A DNA stretch of 64,000 bases from Helicobacteraceae bacterium (GTDB lineage: Bacteria > Campylobacterota > Campylobacteria > Campylobacterales > Sulfurimonadaceae), in contig WTBY01000005.1 of NCBI GenBank assembly GCA_013138865.1, positions 62,001-126,000 of the forward strand, in the 5' to 3' direction. The notes under the pieces are model-generated. The model saw only the letters and a program-made list of their open reading frames with translations. It searched no databases and was not told the origin of the DNA. Of this stretch, positions 26,377 through 34,720 are shown in pieces (position 1 is the stretch's first letter; the number at the start of each line of letters is the position of its first letter). Both the position numbers and the translations under genes were made by a program.

Positions 26377-26721
26377 ATGATCGACTTAAGTCAAGAAATA
26401 CCACAAGAAAACTTAACACAAAAAGATATTATGCAGTTTCTTCTGCACTCTACACAGCATGTCGCAACAAGAGAAGAGTTACAAGCTGTAAAAGTAGAAC
26501 TAAAACAAGAAATATCAGATGTAAGAAAAGAAATATCAGATGTTAAAACAGAACTAAAACAAGAAATATCAGATGTAAGAAAAGAAATATCAGCTGTTAA
26601 AACAGAACTAAAACAAGATATTTTAAAACTAAGTAACAAATTTGATAAGGTACAATGGTTAATTATGGCTGTACTCATAACTGTAGTTTTAAAAGACTAT
26701 GTACTTTCACTTTTACCTTAA
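26377..26721 (+). CDS. Coiled-coil protein with C-terminal membrane anchor, copy 2
   Basis: 114 residues. An N-terminal stretch (IDLSQEIPQENLTQKDIM), a coiled coil of 11-residue units (VKTELKQEISD/VRKEISA), then one hydrophobic segment (VQWLIMAVLITVVLKDYVL) at the C-terminus. The protein at 39102 has a similar layout (heptad repeats plus C-terminal helix). Such DUF1640-like or tail-anchored coiled-coil proteins are common near TA and mobile genes but have no known role. Downstream copy of a tandem duplication. Confidence 0.65.
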   Translation: MIDLSQEIPQENLTQKDIMQFLLHSTQHVATREELQAVKVELKQEISDVRKEISDVKTELKQEISDVRKEISAVKTELKQDILKLSNKFDKVQWLIMAVLITVVLKDYVLSLLP

Positions 26722-26776
26722 TTTAAGGTGTTGGATATTTTTGAGTTAATGAAAAATCGAGGCGGTAAATTTTTTA

Positions 26777-27223
26777 TTAAAACTCTTCTGACATAGTTTT
26801 ATAAGTTTCTAGTTTTACTTTTATTTTACTTAATATGTCACTAGGTGCATAACTCAAAAGTTTTATAATTTCAGTTTCTAAAATATTTTCTTTTTTATTT
26901 ATTTTACTATTAAGTTCTAAAAGCTCAGACTCGTTAGAGTGAAATTGTAAATATTTAATGAGTTGTTTCTGTGTTCTTTGATCACATTTACCCCCCCCCA
27001 TAAGTAGTTCTTGCTCACTAATATTTAGTACATTACATATATAGCTTAGTAGTTCTATATTGATTTCTCTGTTACCGTTTAAGTAACTATATATCGTTGT
27101 TTCAGAAGGTGTGGCATTTGTTCTTTTTAGTTTTGGTTTTAGTTTAATTAGTTCTTTTGCAAAACTTTTTTTAGACATATTTTTTGCCTTAAGTAGCTCA
27201 TTTATATAAAGATATATTTCCAT
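26777..27223 (-). CDS. XRE-type helix-turn-helix regulator with an internal G9 tract
   Basis: 148 residues. The N-terminal 70 residues form an XRE DNA-binding domain (ELLKAKNMSKKSFAKELIKL, SETTIYSYLNGNREINIELL, CNVLNISEQELL). A tract of nine G (nine C on the plus strand, 26991-26999) encodes the Gly-Gly-Gly of LLMGGGKCD right after it. The C-terminal half is a charged helical region. Loss or gain of one G would truncate the protein after its DNA-binding domain, a phase-variation design common in Campylobacterota. Divergently placed from comEA at 27346, so it may regulate that promoter. Confidence 0.8.
   Translation of the reverse strand: MEIYLYINELLKAKNMSKKSFAKELIKLKPKLKRTNATPSETTIYSYLNGNREINIELLSYICNVLNISEQELLMGGGKCDQRTQKQLIKYLQFHSNESELLELNSKINKKENILETEIIKLLSYAPSDILSKIKVKLETYKTMSEEF
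26991..26999. repeat. C9 homopolymer (G9 on the coding strand)
   Basis: The longest G/C homopolymer I see in this AT-rich window, located inside the XRE regulator reading frame. A candidate slipped-strand contingency locus. Confidence 0.8.
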
Positions 27224-27345
27224 TGTTCCTCAGTTTAAACATGTATTTGTATATAATAACAAATATCTACTTAAATAAAAAAGTTTTAAAACTGTTTACT
27301 ATTTTATGATATAATTTATAAATATTAATTGTACGAGGAAGTAAA

Positions 27346-27600
27346 ATGAAATTTATTGGATTATTAGTAGCACTAAGTGTTACATTACTAGCATTAGTTG
27401 ATGTTAATCACGCGTCACAAAAAGAGTTAACAAAGCTCAAGGGTATAGGTACTAAAAAGGCAGCTAAAATTATTGACTATCGTACAGAACACTGTTTTCA
27501 AAATGTTAAAGAACTTATGAGAGTAAAAGGCGTAGGTAAAAAAATTCTTGAAAAAAATATAAATAACTTAGAAGCTAAACCTTGTAAAGTTAAGAAATAG
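27346..27600 (+). CDS. comEA: ComEA-like periplasmic helix-hairpin-helix protein
   Basis: 84 residues: a signal peptide (MKFIGLLVALSVTLLAL) and one ComEA domain, VDVNHASQKELTKLKGIGTKKAAKIIDYR and ELMRVKGVGKKIL, with two GIG/GVG hairpins. ComEA binds incoming DNA in the periplasm during transformation. TATAAT-type promoter and GAGGAAG RBS precede it. The same domain is fused to the stator-like protein at 3336, including DYR and the Cys-Lys-Val-Lys-Lys end, so those two are close paralogues. Confidence 0.85.
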   Translation: MKFIGLLVALSVTLLALVDVNHASQKELTKLKGIGTKKAAKIIDYRTEHCFQNVKELMRVKGVGKKILEKNINNLEAKPCKVKK

Positions 27601-27621
27601 CACAAGTCTACTAGCTTTATA

Positions 27622-28632
27622 ATGATTGAACTAACAGCTTACATAACAACTTTTCTGCTCTCTTTTGTAACTATAAAACTAGTTCTTTTATATGCTAAAA
27701 AGTTACAGTTAATTGACACTCCAAACTTACGAAGTACACATGTCAAAACTACTCCTAGCGGAGCAGGGATAGGTTTCATACTCTCTGTATTTATATCTCT
27801 TTATATCTTTCAACAAGAGCTATTTTTAGATAACTGGTACATATTTGTAGCTATTTTCATGGTTTATGTTATTGGTATACTTGATGATCGGCACAACGCA
27901 CCACCACGTGCTAAGTTTGTGATCATAGCAACTGCTTCACTTCTGTTAGTCTTAAATGGCCTTGAGATAGACTCGCTAGGAACATATTTTGGTGTTGATG
28001 TGCCTCTGTACTATTTCGCACTGCCTTTTACGATCTTCGCGATTACAGGCTTTAGCAATGCTTTAAACCTTATAGATGGACTTGACGCATTAGCCGCTAG
28101 TATAGCGATCGTTACTCTTGGAACATTTGCATATATTGGTAGTGTTTATAACGATCAACTTATAGTGCAACTTTCACTTTTTACCATAGCTTCTCTTTTA
28201 GCTTTTTTGCTATTTAACTGGAATCCAGCAAAAATATTTATGGGAGACAGTGGTAGTCTTAGTTTAGGTTTCATAATAGCGATCGTAGCCGTGTTAAGTT
28301 TAAAGTACATACATCCGATCACAGTCCTCTACATTGCTGCGATCCCTATTCTTGACACAATAGTTGTAATGGTAAGAAGACTCAACCAAGGTAAGTCACC
28401 ATTTAAAGCTGACAAAACTCACATACACCATGTGCTTTTAGGCTTTTTTAAAAATAATGTCAAAAAGACAGTTGTTTTTATGACACTTATGCAACTTATG
28501 TTCTGCTTTTTTGGCTACATTTTAGCAAGACACATAGCAAACTTTTCAGGAGGTCTACTTCCTTTTGGTATGCTTGTTGGTTTTGTAATACTGGTAGTTT
28601 TAAGTTACATGGTTTTTACAAGAGATGAGTAA
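27622..28632 (+). CDS. WecA/MraY-family undecaprenyl-phosphate sugar-1-phosphate transferase
   Basis: A 336-residue polytopic enzyme with about ten helices. Motifs in order: [20 protein letters not shown] (metal site), [36 protein letters not shown] and THIHH. It moves a HexNAc-1-phosphate from UDP-sugar to undecaprenyl phosphate and so starts a lipid-linked glycan. It may begin the glycan that PglB (23487) transfers or an O-antigen. It overlaps cysC by eight bases. WecA and WbpL/WbcO-type assignments cannot be told apart here. Confidence 0.9.
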   Translation: MIELTAYITTFLLSFVTIKLVLLYAKKLQLIDTPNLRSTHVKTTPSGAGIGFILSVFISLYIFQQELFLDNWYIFVAIFMVYVIGILDDRHNAPPRAKFVIIATASLLLVLNGLEIDSLGTYFGVDVPLYYFALPFTIFAITGFSNALNLIDGLDALAASIAIVTLGTFAYIGSVYNDQLIVQLSLFTIASLLAFLLFNWNPAKIFMGDSGSLSLGFIIAIVAVLSLKYIHPITVLYIAAIPILDTIVVMVRRLNQGKSPFKADKTHIHHVLLGFFKNNVKKTVVFMTLMQLMFCFFGYILARHIANFSGGLLPFGMLVGFVILVVLSYMVFTRDE

Positions 28633-29233
28633 CAATGTACTTTGGCACAACCAACAAGTAACAAAAGAGAGTAGAGAGTTACTTACAAAACAAAAACCTT
28701 GTATATTATGGTTTACAGGTCTTAGTGGCAGTGGTAAGTCAACCATAGCAAATGCACTTGAGCACCTTCTTTATACTAATGGAAACTTCACATACCTCTT
28801 AGACGGAGACAACCTTCGACATGGTCTAAATAAAGACTTAGGCTTTGATGATAGCAGTAGAATAGAAAACATCAGAAGAGTTGGTGAAGTTGCTAAACTA
28901 TTTGTGCAGAGTGGTCAGATAGTTTTAACTGCTTTTATATCTCCTTTTAGAAGCGATCGTGAAGTTGTAAAAAACTTAGTAGAAGATGCAGAGTTTGTAG
29001 AAATATTTGTTGACACACCATTAGAGGTTTGCGAGAGTCGTGATCCAAAAGGACTTTACAAAAAAGCAAGAGCAGGAGAGATCAAAAACTTTACAGGTAT
29101 AGACTCTCTTTATGAAAAACCAGAAAAATCTCAAATACACATTAAAAATACTCAAATATCAGTAGAACAAGCTTCACAACAGATCATGGAATTTTTAATA
29201 AAGAATAAATTTATTACACGGAGTAGTAACTAA
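28625..29233 (+). CDS. cysC: Adenylylsulfate (APS) kinase
   Basis: 202 residues. Walker [17 protein letters not shown], then [17 protein letters not shown] (the APS-binding signature), [15 protein letters not shown] and [45 protein letters not shown]. It phosphorylates APS to PAPS, the sulfate donor. Together with cysD and cysN it makes a complete sulfate-activation operon inside a glycan locus, which suggests glycan sulfation; no sulfotransferase is recognised in the window. A CDP-amidate kinase role (Cj1415-like) is an alternative because that enzyme also has this fold. Confidence 0.93.
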   Translation: MSNNVLWHNQQVTKESRELLTKQKPCILWFTGLSGSGKSTIANALEHLLYTNGNFTYLLDGDNLRHGLNKDLGFDDSSRIENIRRVGEVAKLFVQSGQIVLTAFISPFRSDREVVKNLVEDAEFVEIFVDTPLEVCESRDPKGLYKKARAGEIKNFTGIDSLYEKPEKSQIHIKNTQISVEQASQQIMEFLIKNKFITRSSN

Positions 29234-30148
29234 ATGCAACTTACTAAAGAGAAACTAACACATTTAAAGCAACTAGAAGCAGAGTCTATTCATATTTTAA
29301 GAGAAGTTGCAGCAGAATTTTCAAACCCTGTCATGATGTACAGTGTGGGTAAAGATAGCTCTGTTATGCTTCATTTGGCTATGAAGGCTTTTGCTCCTGC
29401 TAAACTACCATTTCCGCTTCTTCATGTAGATACTCTATGGAAATTTAAAGAGATGATAGAGTTTCGTGACAAAAGAGCCTCAGATCTAGGCTTTGAGTTA
29501 ATAGTTCACTCAAACCAAGAAGGTATAGATATGGATATATCTCCTTTTGAGCATGGAAGTAAAGTTCATACAGACATTATGAAAACACAAGCTCTAAAAC
29601 AAGCACTTAATAGTGGTGGTTATGATGCAGTTATAGGTGGAGCAAGACGTGATGAAGAGAAGTCTCGCGCAAAGGAGAGAATTTTTTCTTTTAGAGACAA
29701 ACACCATAGATGGGATCCTAAAAACCAAAGAGCTGAACTTTGGAATGTTTACAACACAGCTATAACTAAAGGCGAAAGTGTAAGAGTATTTCCTATTTCA
29801 AACTGGACAGAGTTAGACATATGGCAATACATTTACCTAGAAAACATAGAAATACCATCACTCTACTTTGCTTCAGAACAAGAAGTAGTAGAGTATGAGG
29901 GTACAAAAATAAGAGTAGATGACGATCGCATACCAGAAGAGCTTAGCAAAACTGCCAAGAAAGAGATGGTTCGTTTTAGAACACTAGGCTGTTACCCACT
30001 TACTGGCGCTATAAACTCTACTGCTACAACGTTACCTGAAATTATTAAAGAGATGCTTCTCTCAACTTCAAGTGAGCGAGAAGGTCGGCTCATTGACAAA
30101 GACCAAGAGGGTGCTATGGAACTTAAAAAAATAGAGGGCTACTTTTAA
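29234..30148 (+). CDS. cysD: Sulfate adenylyltransferase subunit 2
   Basis: 304 residues, near the usual 302. PP-loop motif [20 protein letters not shown], then [23 protein letters not shown] and [15 protein letters not shown], all family signatures. It makes APS from ATP and sulfate with CysN. Its ATG directly follows the cysC stop and its stop overlaps the cysN ATG. Confidence 0.96.
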   Translation: MQLTKEKLTHLKQLEAESIHILREVAAEFSNPVMMYSVGKDSSVMLHLAMKAFAPAKLPFPLLHVDTLWKFKEMIEFRDKRASDLGFELIVHSNQEGIDMDISPFEHGSKVHTDIMKTQALKQALNSGGYDAVIGGARRDEEKSRAKERIFSFRDKHHRWDPKNQRAELWNVYNTAITKGESVRVFPISNWTELDIWQYIYLENIEIPSLYFASEQEVVEYEGTKIRVDDDRIPEELSKTAKKEMVRFRTLGCYPLTGAINSTATTLPEIIKEMLLSTSSEREGRLIDKDQEGAMELKKIEGYF

Positions 30149-31890
30149 TGGAAAATATAACAGATATTGAAAACTATTTAAAAGAGCATGAAAACAAAGA
30201 TATGCTTCGGTTTTTAACTTGCGGATCTGTTGATGATGGTAAGAGTACACTTATTGGGCGCCTTCTTTATGATTCTAAAATGATCTTTGATGATCAGTTA
30301 GCTTCAGCTGAGAGTGAAAGTAAGAAGTATGGCACTACAGGAGAGAAGATAGATATGGCTCTTCTTGTTGATGGTCTTCAGAGTGAGAGAGAACAAGGTA
30401 TTACCATAGATGTAGCTTACCGTTTTTTTGCTACTGAAAACCGTAAGTTTATCATAGCAGATACTCCCGGTCATGAACAGTACACTCGAAATATGGTTAC
30501 AGGTGCTTCAACTGCAGATGTAGCTATCATCTTGATTGATGCACGTAAAGGTATTCTCACTCAAACTAGAAGACATAGCTTTATAGTTTCACTTTTGGGT
30601 ATAGAGCATGTAATAGTAGCTATTAATAAAATGGACTTAGTAGAGTATAGTGAAGAGACTTTTAATGAAATTTCAAAAGCGTATGGTGAACTAGCAACTG
30701 AACTAGGAATTAAAAACACTTACTACATGCCAGTGTCTGCATTAGATGGTGACAATGTAGTAGATAAAAGTACAAATATGCCATGGTTTAAAGAGAAGCC
30801 ACTGTTAAGTTTATTAGACACAATGCAACTAGAAACTAGCGACTATCAACTAGTGACTAACTTCAGGTTCCCTGTTCAGTATGTAAATAGACCAAACTTA
30901 AACTTTAGAGGTTTTTGTGGGACCATAACTGCTGGGAGTGTAAAAGTTGGTGACGAGATCACTATACTTCCATCTGGTAAAACTACAACTGTAAAGTCTA
31001 TTGTTAATGCTGGAGATATTACAGAAGTTGATCGTGAAGTCACGACACAAGAAGCATACGCTTCAATGGCTATTACGTTAACTACTCAAGAAGAAGTTGA
31101 TATCTCTCGTGGTGATATGATCGTACATACTGCTTCTCTTCCAAGAGTCTCAAATAGTTTAAAAGTTATGTTAGTTTGGATGGATGAAAAACCAATGGAC
31201 ACTCAAAGAACTTATGACATGAAAGTAGCAACAACAGTAGTGTCAGGAGTGTTTGAGCACATTAACTATAGAGTAGATGTAAATACATACAAAAGAACTA
31301 AAGTAGAAACTTTAGAGTTAAATGACATAGCCTCTTGTAAGATGTTACTAACTCGTCCTATAGCAGCAGACTCATACAAGACTAATAAACAAACAGGTAG
31401 TTTCATAGTTGTTGATCGAGTTAGTAACAACACTGTTGGTGCTGGTATGATCGTAGATGTTTCAAAAAGAGAGAGTGAAAACATAAGAGAAGAAAATATT
31501 TTTAATATTTGGAATGATAAAAAACAGATAATTCACAACAATAATGAAAAATATATTAAATTTAGAGAAAGAGATATTCTATTTTTAAGCGTAGGACAAA
31601 ATATTGGATATGAACAGTACGGAAAAGGTGATGAGTTTTTAAGACCGGTTCTAGTCTATAAAAAATTTAACAGTAGAACTTTTTTAGGTATTCCTTTATC
31701 TTCTAAAGAAAAAAGTGGAAGTTATTATTTTTCATTTAACTACACAAAAGACACTATAAGTACAGCAAATTTTTCACAAATGAAAACATTTGACATAAAA
31801 AGAGTTAAATATAGAAGTGGATACATAAAAGCACCAGAGTTTGAAAAATTAAGTAAAAAACTAATAAAATTATTAGAAATTACCCCTTGA
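30148..31890 (+). CDS. cysN: Sulfate adenylyltransferase subunit 1 fused to a PemK/MazF-type toxin domain
   Basis: 580 residues where CysN alone is about 430-475. Residues 1-440 are CysN: GTPase motifs GSVDDGKSTLIGRLL, DTPGHEQYTRN, NKMDLV, and a C-terminal end NNTVGAGMIVDVSKRE, the usual end of the family. Residues about 450-578 are unrelated to CysN: FNIWNDKKQIIH, FRERDILFLSVGQNIGYEQ, DEFLRPVLVYKKFN, FLGIPLSSK and FSQMKTFDIKRV match the PemK/MazF-family toxin layout. No stop or clear new ribosome-binding site with an in-frame ATG separates the two parts. The toxin part ends at a hairpin. Either a real fusion or a lost stop codon. Confidence 0.88.
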   Translation: MENITDIENYLKEHENKDMLRFLTCGSVDDGKSTLIGRLLYDSKMIFDDQLASAESESKKYGTTGEKIDMALLVDGLQSEREQGITIDVAYRFFATENRKFIIADTPGHEQYTRNMVTGASTADVAIILIDARKGILTQTRRHSFIVSLLGIEHVIVAINKMDLVEYSEETFNEISKAYGELATELGIKNTYYMPVSALDGDNVVDKSTNMPWFKEKPLLSLLDTMQLETSDYQLVTNFRFPVQYVNRPNLNFRGFCGTITAGSVKVGDEITILPSGKTTTVKSIVNAGDITEVDREVTTQEAYASMAITLTTQEEVDISRGDMIVHTASLPRVSNSLKVMLVWMDEKPMDTQRTYDMKVATTVVSGVFEHINYRVDVNTYKRTKVETLELNDIASCKMLLTRPIAADSYKTNKQTGSFIVVDRVSNNTVGAGMIVDVSKRESENIREENIFNIWNDKKQIIHNNNEKYIKFRERDILFLSVGQNIGYEQYGKGDEFLRPVLVYKKFNSRTFLGIPLSSKEKSGSYYFSFNYTKDTISTANFSQMKTFDIKRVKYRSGYIKAPEFEKLSKKLIKLLEITP

Positions 31891-31901
31891 GAAACAAGGG
31901 G
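31883..31901 (+). terminator. Perfect hairpin over the cysN-toxin stop codon
   Basis: CCCCTTG and CAAGGGG arms (7 bp) with a 5-base loop. It spans the TGA. No T-run follows, so it may end the transcript only weakly or protect the 3' end. Confidence 0.45.
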
Positions 31902-31925
31902 AGCGCATAATTGCGAAATGTACCA

Positions 31926-32037
31926 CTATTGTAACCTATTTAATTTTAAAATTTGATAAACCTTATCTTCACTTTTTAACTCAATTGTAAACTCAACTCT
32001 TCTTGTTTGTTGCTCTTTTAGTTTATATCATAGTTGA
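31926..32037 (-). pseudogene. Remnant of a ZorB/OmpA-like gene (C-terminal end only)
   Basis: On the minus strand an open stretch reads KLKEQQTRRVEFTIELKSED, then KVYQILK and a stop. It aligns with one gap to the end of the ZorB-like protein at 3916-4560 (KLKESDQARRVEF... KSENKVYDILK). A stop lies immediately upstream, so only the last 36 codons remain. It shows that a second stator-like system once stood here next to the toxin-fused cysN. Confidence 0.7.
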
Positions 32038-32050
32038 AGTTGTGAATTGC

Positions 32051-32073
32051 ATCACAGTATAGTGTGATATAAT
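32051..32073 (+). promoter_or_regulatory. Promoter with overlapping inverted repeat before MNT-HEPN pair 2
   Basis: TATAAT at 32068-32073 overlaps an inverted repeat (ATCACA at 32051-32056, TGTGAT at 32063-32068). A repressor bound there would cover the -10 region, as expected for an autoregulated TA operon. The -35 is weak. Confidence 0.45.
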
Positions 32074-32097
32074 TCATAACTATAGAAAAAGGATTTT

Positions 32098-32385
32098 TTG
32101 ATGAGGCTCTCAAGCGAACAAATTCATTTATTAAAAGATACATTAAATTCATTATCTAGCAAAGCAAAACTATATTTATTCGGTAGTAGAGTTGATGACA
32201 CTAAAAGAGGAGGAGATATTGACCTACTCATAGTGTCTGATGAATTAAGTAAAAAAGACTTACGAACTTTAAGAGTAGAATTCTTTAAAAAGTTTGGAGA
32301 ACAAAAATTAGATATTATAATAGACAACGGTAGCTTTATAAACCCATTTAGTAAGTTAGTATTTCAAAAGGCAATATTGTTATGA
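32098..32385 (+). CDS. mntA: MNT-type nucleotidyltransferase antitoxin (pair 2)
   Basis: 95 residues. LFGSRVDDTKRGGDIDLLI gives GS-x9-D-x-D. Close to the MNT protein of pair 1 (shared MRLS start and LFGSRV). RBS AAAGGA. Overlaps the HEPN gene by four bases. Function as in pair 1: likely AMPylation of the cognate HEPN protein. Confidence 0.85.
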   Translation: MMRLSSEQIHLLKDTLNSLSSKAKLYLFGSRVDDTKRGGDIDLLIVSDELSKKDLRTLRVEFFKKFGEQKLDIIIDNGSFINPFSKLVFQKAILL

Positions 32386-32819
32386 TAAAAGAAAAACTAG
32401 CACAAGATTTTATATTATTAAAAAAACAACTTGTGTGGATTGATTTATCCTTTGTGGAATGTAAAAATATAGGTATTAAAAAAAAATACACAGTAGAAGA
32501 GTTTGGAAAGTTTGAAACATTATGTAGTAGGTATAGCAGAACTATAGACTTTTTAATAAGAAAAATATTTAGAACATTAGATGAGTATGAGTTTGAAAAC
32601 CAAGGTACACTGGTAGATGTAGTTAATAATGCTCATAAAAGAGGACTGTTTGATAATGTTGACGAACTAAGAGTTATGAAAGACGTAAGAAATACAATAG
32701 TTCATGAGTATATTGAAGATGACTTAGTTGAAGTGTTTGAAGAGGTTTTGGAATATTCTGCAAAATTGATAGTTATTGTTAATTCAACGATAAAATATAT
32801 TGAAATATTAAAGAGTTAG
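32382..32819 (+). CDS. hepT: HEPN-domain RNase toxin (pair 2)
   Basis: 145 residues, all helical. RNTIVHEYI near 106-113 is the R-x4-H-x-Y motif. SRTIDFLIRKIFRTLDEYE lies where the pair 1 protein has DSFIYRFIKLQD. Separated by seven bases from the DUF2061-kinase gene. A complete MntA-HepT-like pair standing between two sulfate-activation genes. Confidence 0.82.
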   Translation: MIKEKLAQDFILLKKQLVWIDLSFVECKNIGIKKKYTVEEFGKFETLCSRYSRTIDFLIRKIFRTLDEYEFENQGTLVDVVNNAHKRGLFDNVDELRVMKDVRNTIVHEYIEDDLVEVFEEVLEYSAKLIVIVNSTIKYIEILKS

Positions 32820-32826
32820 GAAAAAG

Positions 32827-33552
32827 TTGTATAAAGAGACAAATAGACGTTCTATTGTAAAAGGTATTAGCTGGAGAGTTATAGCTACTGGAACTACGAT
32901 CGTAATAGTTTACACCTTCTTTGGAAGACTTGATCTTGCGATCGCAGCTGGTCTTATAGAGTCAGTACTTAAGGTTGGACTTTACTGGGCTCACGAGAGA
33001 GCTTGGTTTAAAGTACGCTGGGGTAGAAAAAAAATAGAGCCTTTTAACCTTTGGTTTACAGGTCTGCCACTAAGTGGTAAAACAACGATCGCAGACGCAG
33101 TTTACAAGGAGCTACAAAAGCTAGACATACCACTAGAACGCTTAGACTCAAAAGATATAAGAGATGTTGTACCAAACATAGGCTTTAGTAGAGACGATCG
33201 CAACAGACATATGAAGAGAGTAGGTCACCTAGTAAAAACATTGCAAAATAACTCTATTTCAACTGTCTGCTCATTTGTGAGTCCATATACAGAGTCAAGA
33301 AAAGTTATAAGAGAGATGGTCCAAAATAACATAGTAGTCTACGTAAAAGCTGAACTTGAAACATGTAAAAAAAGGGACTATAAAGGTGCTTATGAAAAAG
33401 CACTAAAAGGTGAGTACCAAAACTTTACAGGAGTAAACGACACTTATGAAGAGCCACAACATGCTGAAATAGTCATAGATACGGACAACCTAAGTGTTGA
33501 GCAAGCTAGTAAAATAATTTTAAAATTGGTTCAAGAAAGGTATGTAAAGTAA
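32827..33552 (+). CDS. DUF2061 membrane domain fused to APS-kinase-like domain
   Basis: 241 residues, TTG start with AGGAAAA upstream. Residues 1-60 are a DUF2061 domain with two helices (RRSIVKGISWRVIATGTTIVIVY, LIESVLKVGLYWAHERAW). Residues 75-238 are an APS-kinase-type P-loop domain: WFTGLPLSGKTTIADAV, LDSKDIRDVVPNIGF (the usual LDGDNxRxGL is altered), VSPYTESRKVIREMV and NFTGVNDTYEEP. The kinase may phosphorylate APS or a related phosphoamidate nucleotide; the changed loop leaves that open. It is the second P-loop CysC-like protein in the window. Confidence 0.85.
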   Translation: MYKETNRRSIVKGISWRVIATGTTIVIVYTFFGRLDLAIAAGLIESVLKVGLYWAHERAWFKVRWGRKKIEPFNLWFTGLPLSGKTTIADAVYKELQKLDIPLERLDSKDIRDVVPNIGFSRDDRNRHMKRVGHLVKTLQNNSISTVCSFVSPYTESRKVIREMVQNNIVVYVKAELETCKKRDYKGAYEKALKGEYQNFTGVNDTYEEPQHAEIVIDTDNLSVEQASKIILKLVQERYVK

Positions 33553-33554
33553 TT

Positions 33555-33845
33555 ATGCGCTTAACTCAGTTTGAACAAAATGCAATTAAAAAAGCTTTTA
33601 TAGAAACTTTTGAAAATGGAGATATTTTTTTATTTGGTAGTAGAGTTGATAATACACAAAGAGGCGGAGATATAGATCTTTATTTAGTACCAGATATAAA
33701 ATTTGATGATGAAAGAAATAGAAAAATAGAATTTTTGATAAAATTAGATGAATATATAGGTGAACAAAAGGTAGATGTAGTGTTGGCAAAAGATAAAAGT
33801 AGACTAATAGAACAAGAAGCATTAAAATATGGGATAGAATTATGA
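33555..33845 (+). CDS. mntA: MNT-type nucleotidyltransferase antitoxin (pair 3)
   Basis: 96 residues: MRLTQFEQNAIKKAF, then LFGSRVDNTQRGGDIDLYLV (GS-x9-D-x-D). Same subgroup as pairs 1 and 2, and overlaps its HEPN gene by four bases. It starts two bases after the DUF2061-kinase stop, so it may be co-transcribed with it. Confidence 0.85.
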   Translation: MRLTQFEQNAIKKAFIETFENGDIFLFGSRVDNTQRGGDIDLYLVPDIKFDDERNRKIEFLIKLDEYIGEQKVDVVLAKDKSRLIEQEALKYGIEL

Positions 33846-34336
33846 AAGATATAAAACAAACTTTTATTGAAAAACTACATGAATGCAATCAACATAAAAA
33901 AAGACTTATAAGTGCTAAAAATAGATTGAAAGATCTTGTTCCATTTGATATAGATAGTTACGATAACCTTGATGAGTTAGAAGTAAGTACAATTGATCAA
34001 ATGATTTTTAGATTTTCTAAATTACAAGATACTTTAGGAGATAAAATATTTCCTTCTATCTTAGAACTAAATGGTGAAAAAGTAAAAATAATGACAGTTA
34101 TAGATAGATTAAATAGACTTGAAGAGTTAGAGCTATTATACAAAGAAGAGTGGATGAGTTTACGAAAAGATAGAAATGAGATAGCACATGAATATTCATT
34201 TAATCAAGATGAAGTAGTAGATAGTATCAACATTATTTATAATAGAGTTGATGATTTGCTAAAAGTATATAACGATATAAATAGTTATTGCTTTAAAAAG
34301 TTTGACTTTGTTAATGATTCAGAGGTTTTGAGATGA
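33842..34336 (+). CDS. hepT: HEPN-domain RNase toxin (pair 3)
   Basis: 164 residues. RNEIAHEYS near 121-128 is R-x4-H-x-Y; STIDQMIFRFSKLQDTLGDK matches the pair 1 block DSFIYRFIKLQDIMGEK. Converges on the minus-strand hipB gene, leaving no room for a terminator. Complete pair. Confidence 0.83.
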   Translation: MKDIKQTFIEKLHECNQHKKRLISAKNRLKDLVPFDIDSYDNLDELEVSTIDQMIFRFSKLQDTLGDKIFPSILELNGEKVKIMTVIDRLNRLEELELLYKEEWMSLRKDRNEIAHEYSFNQDEVVDSINIIYNRVDDLLKVYNDINSYCFKKFDFVNDSEVLR

Positions 34337-34339
34337 TCT

Positions 34340-34720
34340 TTATCGAACTCTTTTTTTAGATTTGGTTACACTTTGAGCATTATCAATTACAGATGATATG
34401 TCACTCTTTAACAATTTTTCTAGCTCTTCCATTTTTCCAAAGTTTCTTAAAATCTTTATGAAGTTAATAAGTGACACCTTGCCAGTTTGCTCAAAGTTAG
34501 AATAGGTTGTAGTGGATGACAATGCAGCACTTTTACTAAAATCACTCTGTTTTAGATTGTTTTCTATTCTAAGCTTCTTTGCACGATGCGCTAAAACTAA
34601 AGCGATCTCTTCATCTGTAAGGGTAGCAAATGAAGCATCAATATTGATATTTTTCTTTTTAGTAATTTTGGCATTTTGTTCAAAAGATTTTAATTTTGAG
34701 AGTAAGTTAGTGCTATCCAT
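34340..34720 (-). CDS. hipB: HipB-like XRE antitoxin
   Basis: 126 residues with a helix-turn-helix domain at about 50-105 (LVLAHRAKKLRIENNLKQSDFSKSAALSS, TYSNFEQTGKVSLINFIKIL) and a basic C-terminus. It binds HipA and represses the operon in known systems. It is encoded downstream of hipA with an 8-base overlap; the classic order has the antitoxin first. Confidence 0.8.
   Translation of the reverse strand: MDSTNLLSKLKSFEQNAKITKKKNINIDASFATLTDEEIALVLAHRAKKLRIENNLKQSDFSKSAALSSTTTYSNFEQTGKVSLINFIKILRNFGKMEELEKLLKSDISSVIDNAQSVTKSKKRVR

Noticed and set aside
26391-26678. A 95-codon minus-strand frame
   Set aside because: Antisense shadow of the intact coiled-coil gene copy 2, same cause as above.
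33598-33888. A 96-codon minus-strand frame
   Set aside because: Lies inside MNT pair 3; leucine- and phenylalanine-rich low-complexity typical of antisense AT-rich DNA.
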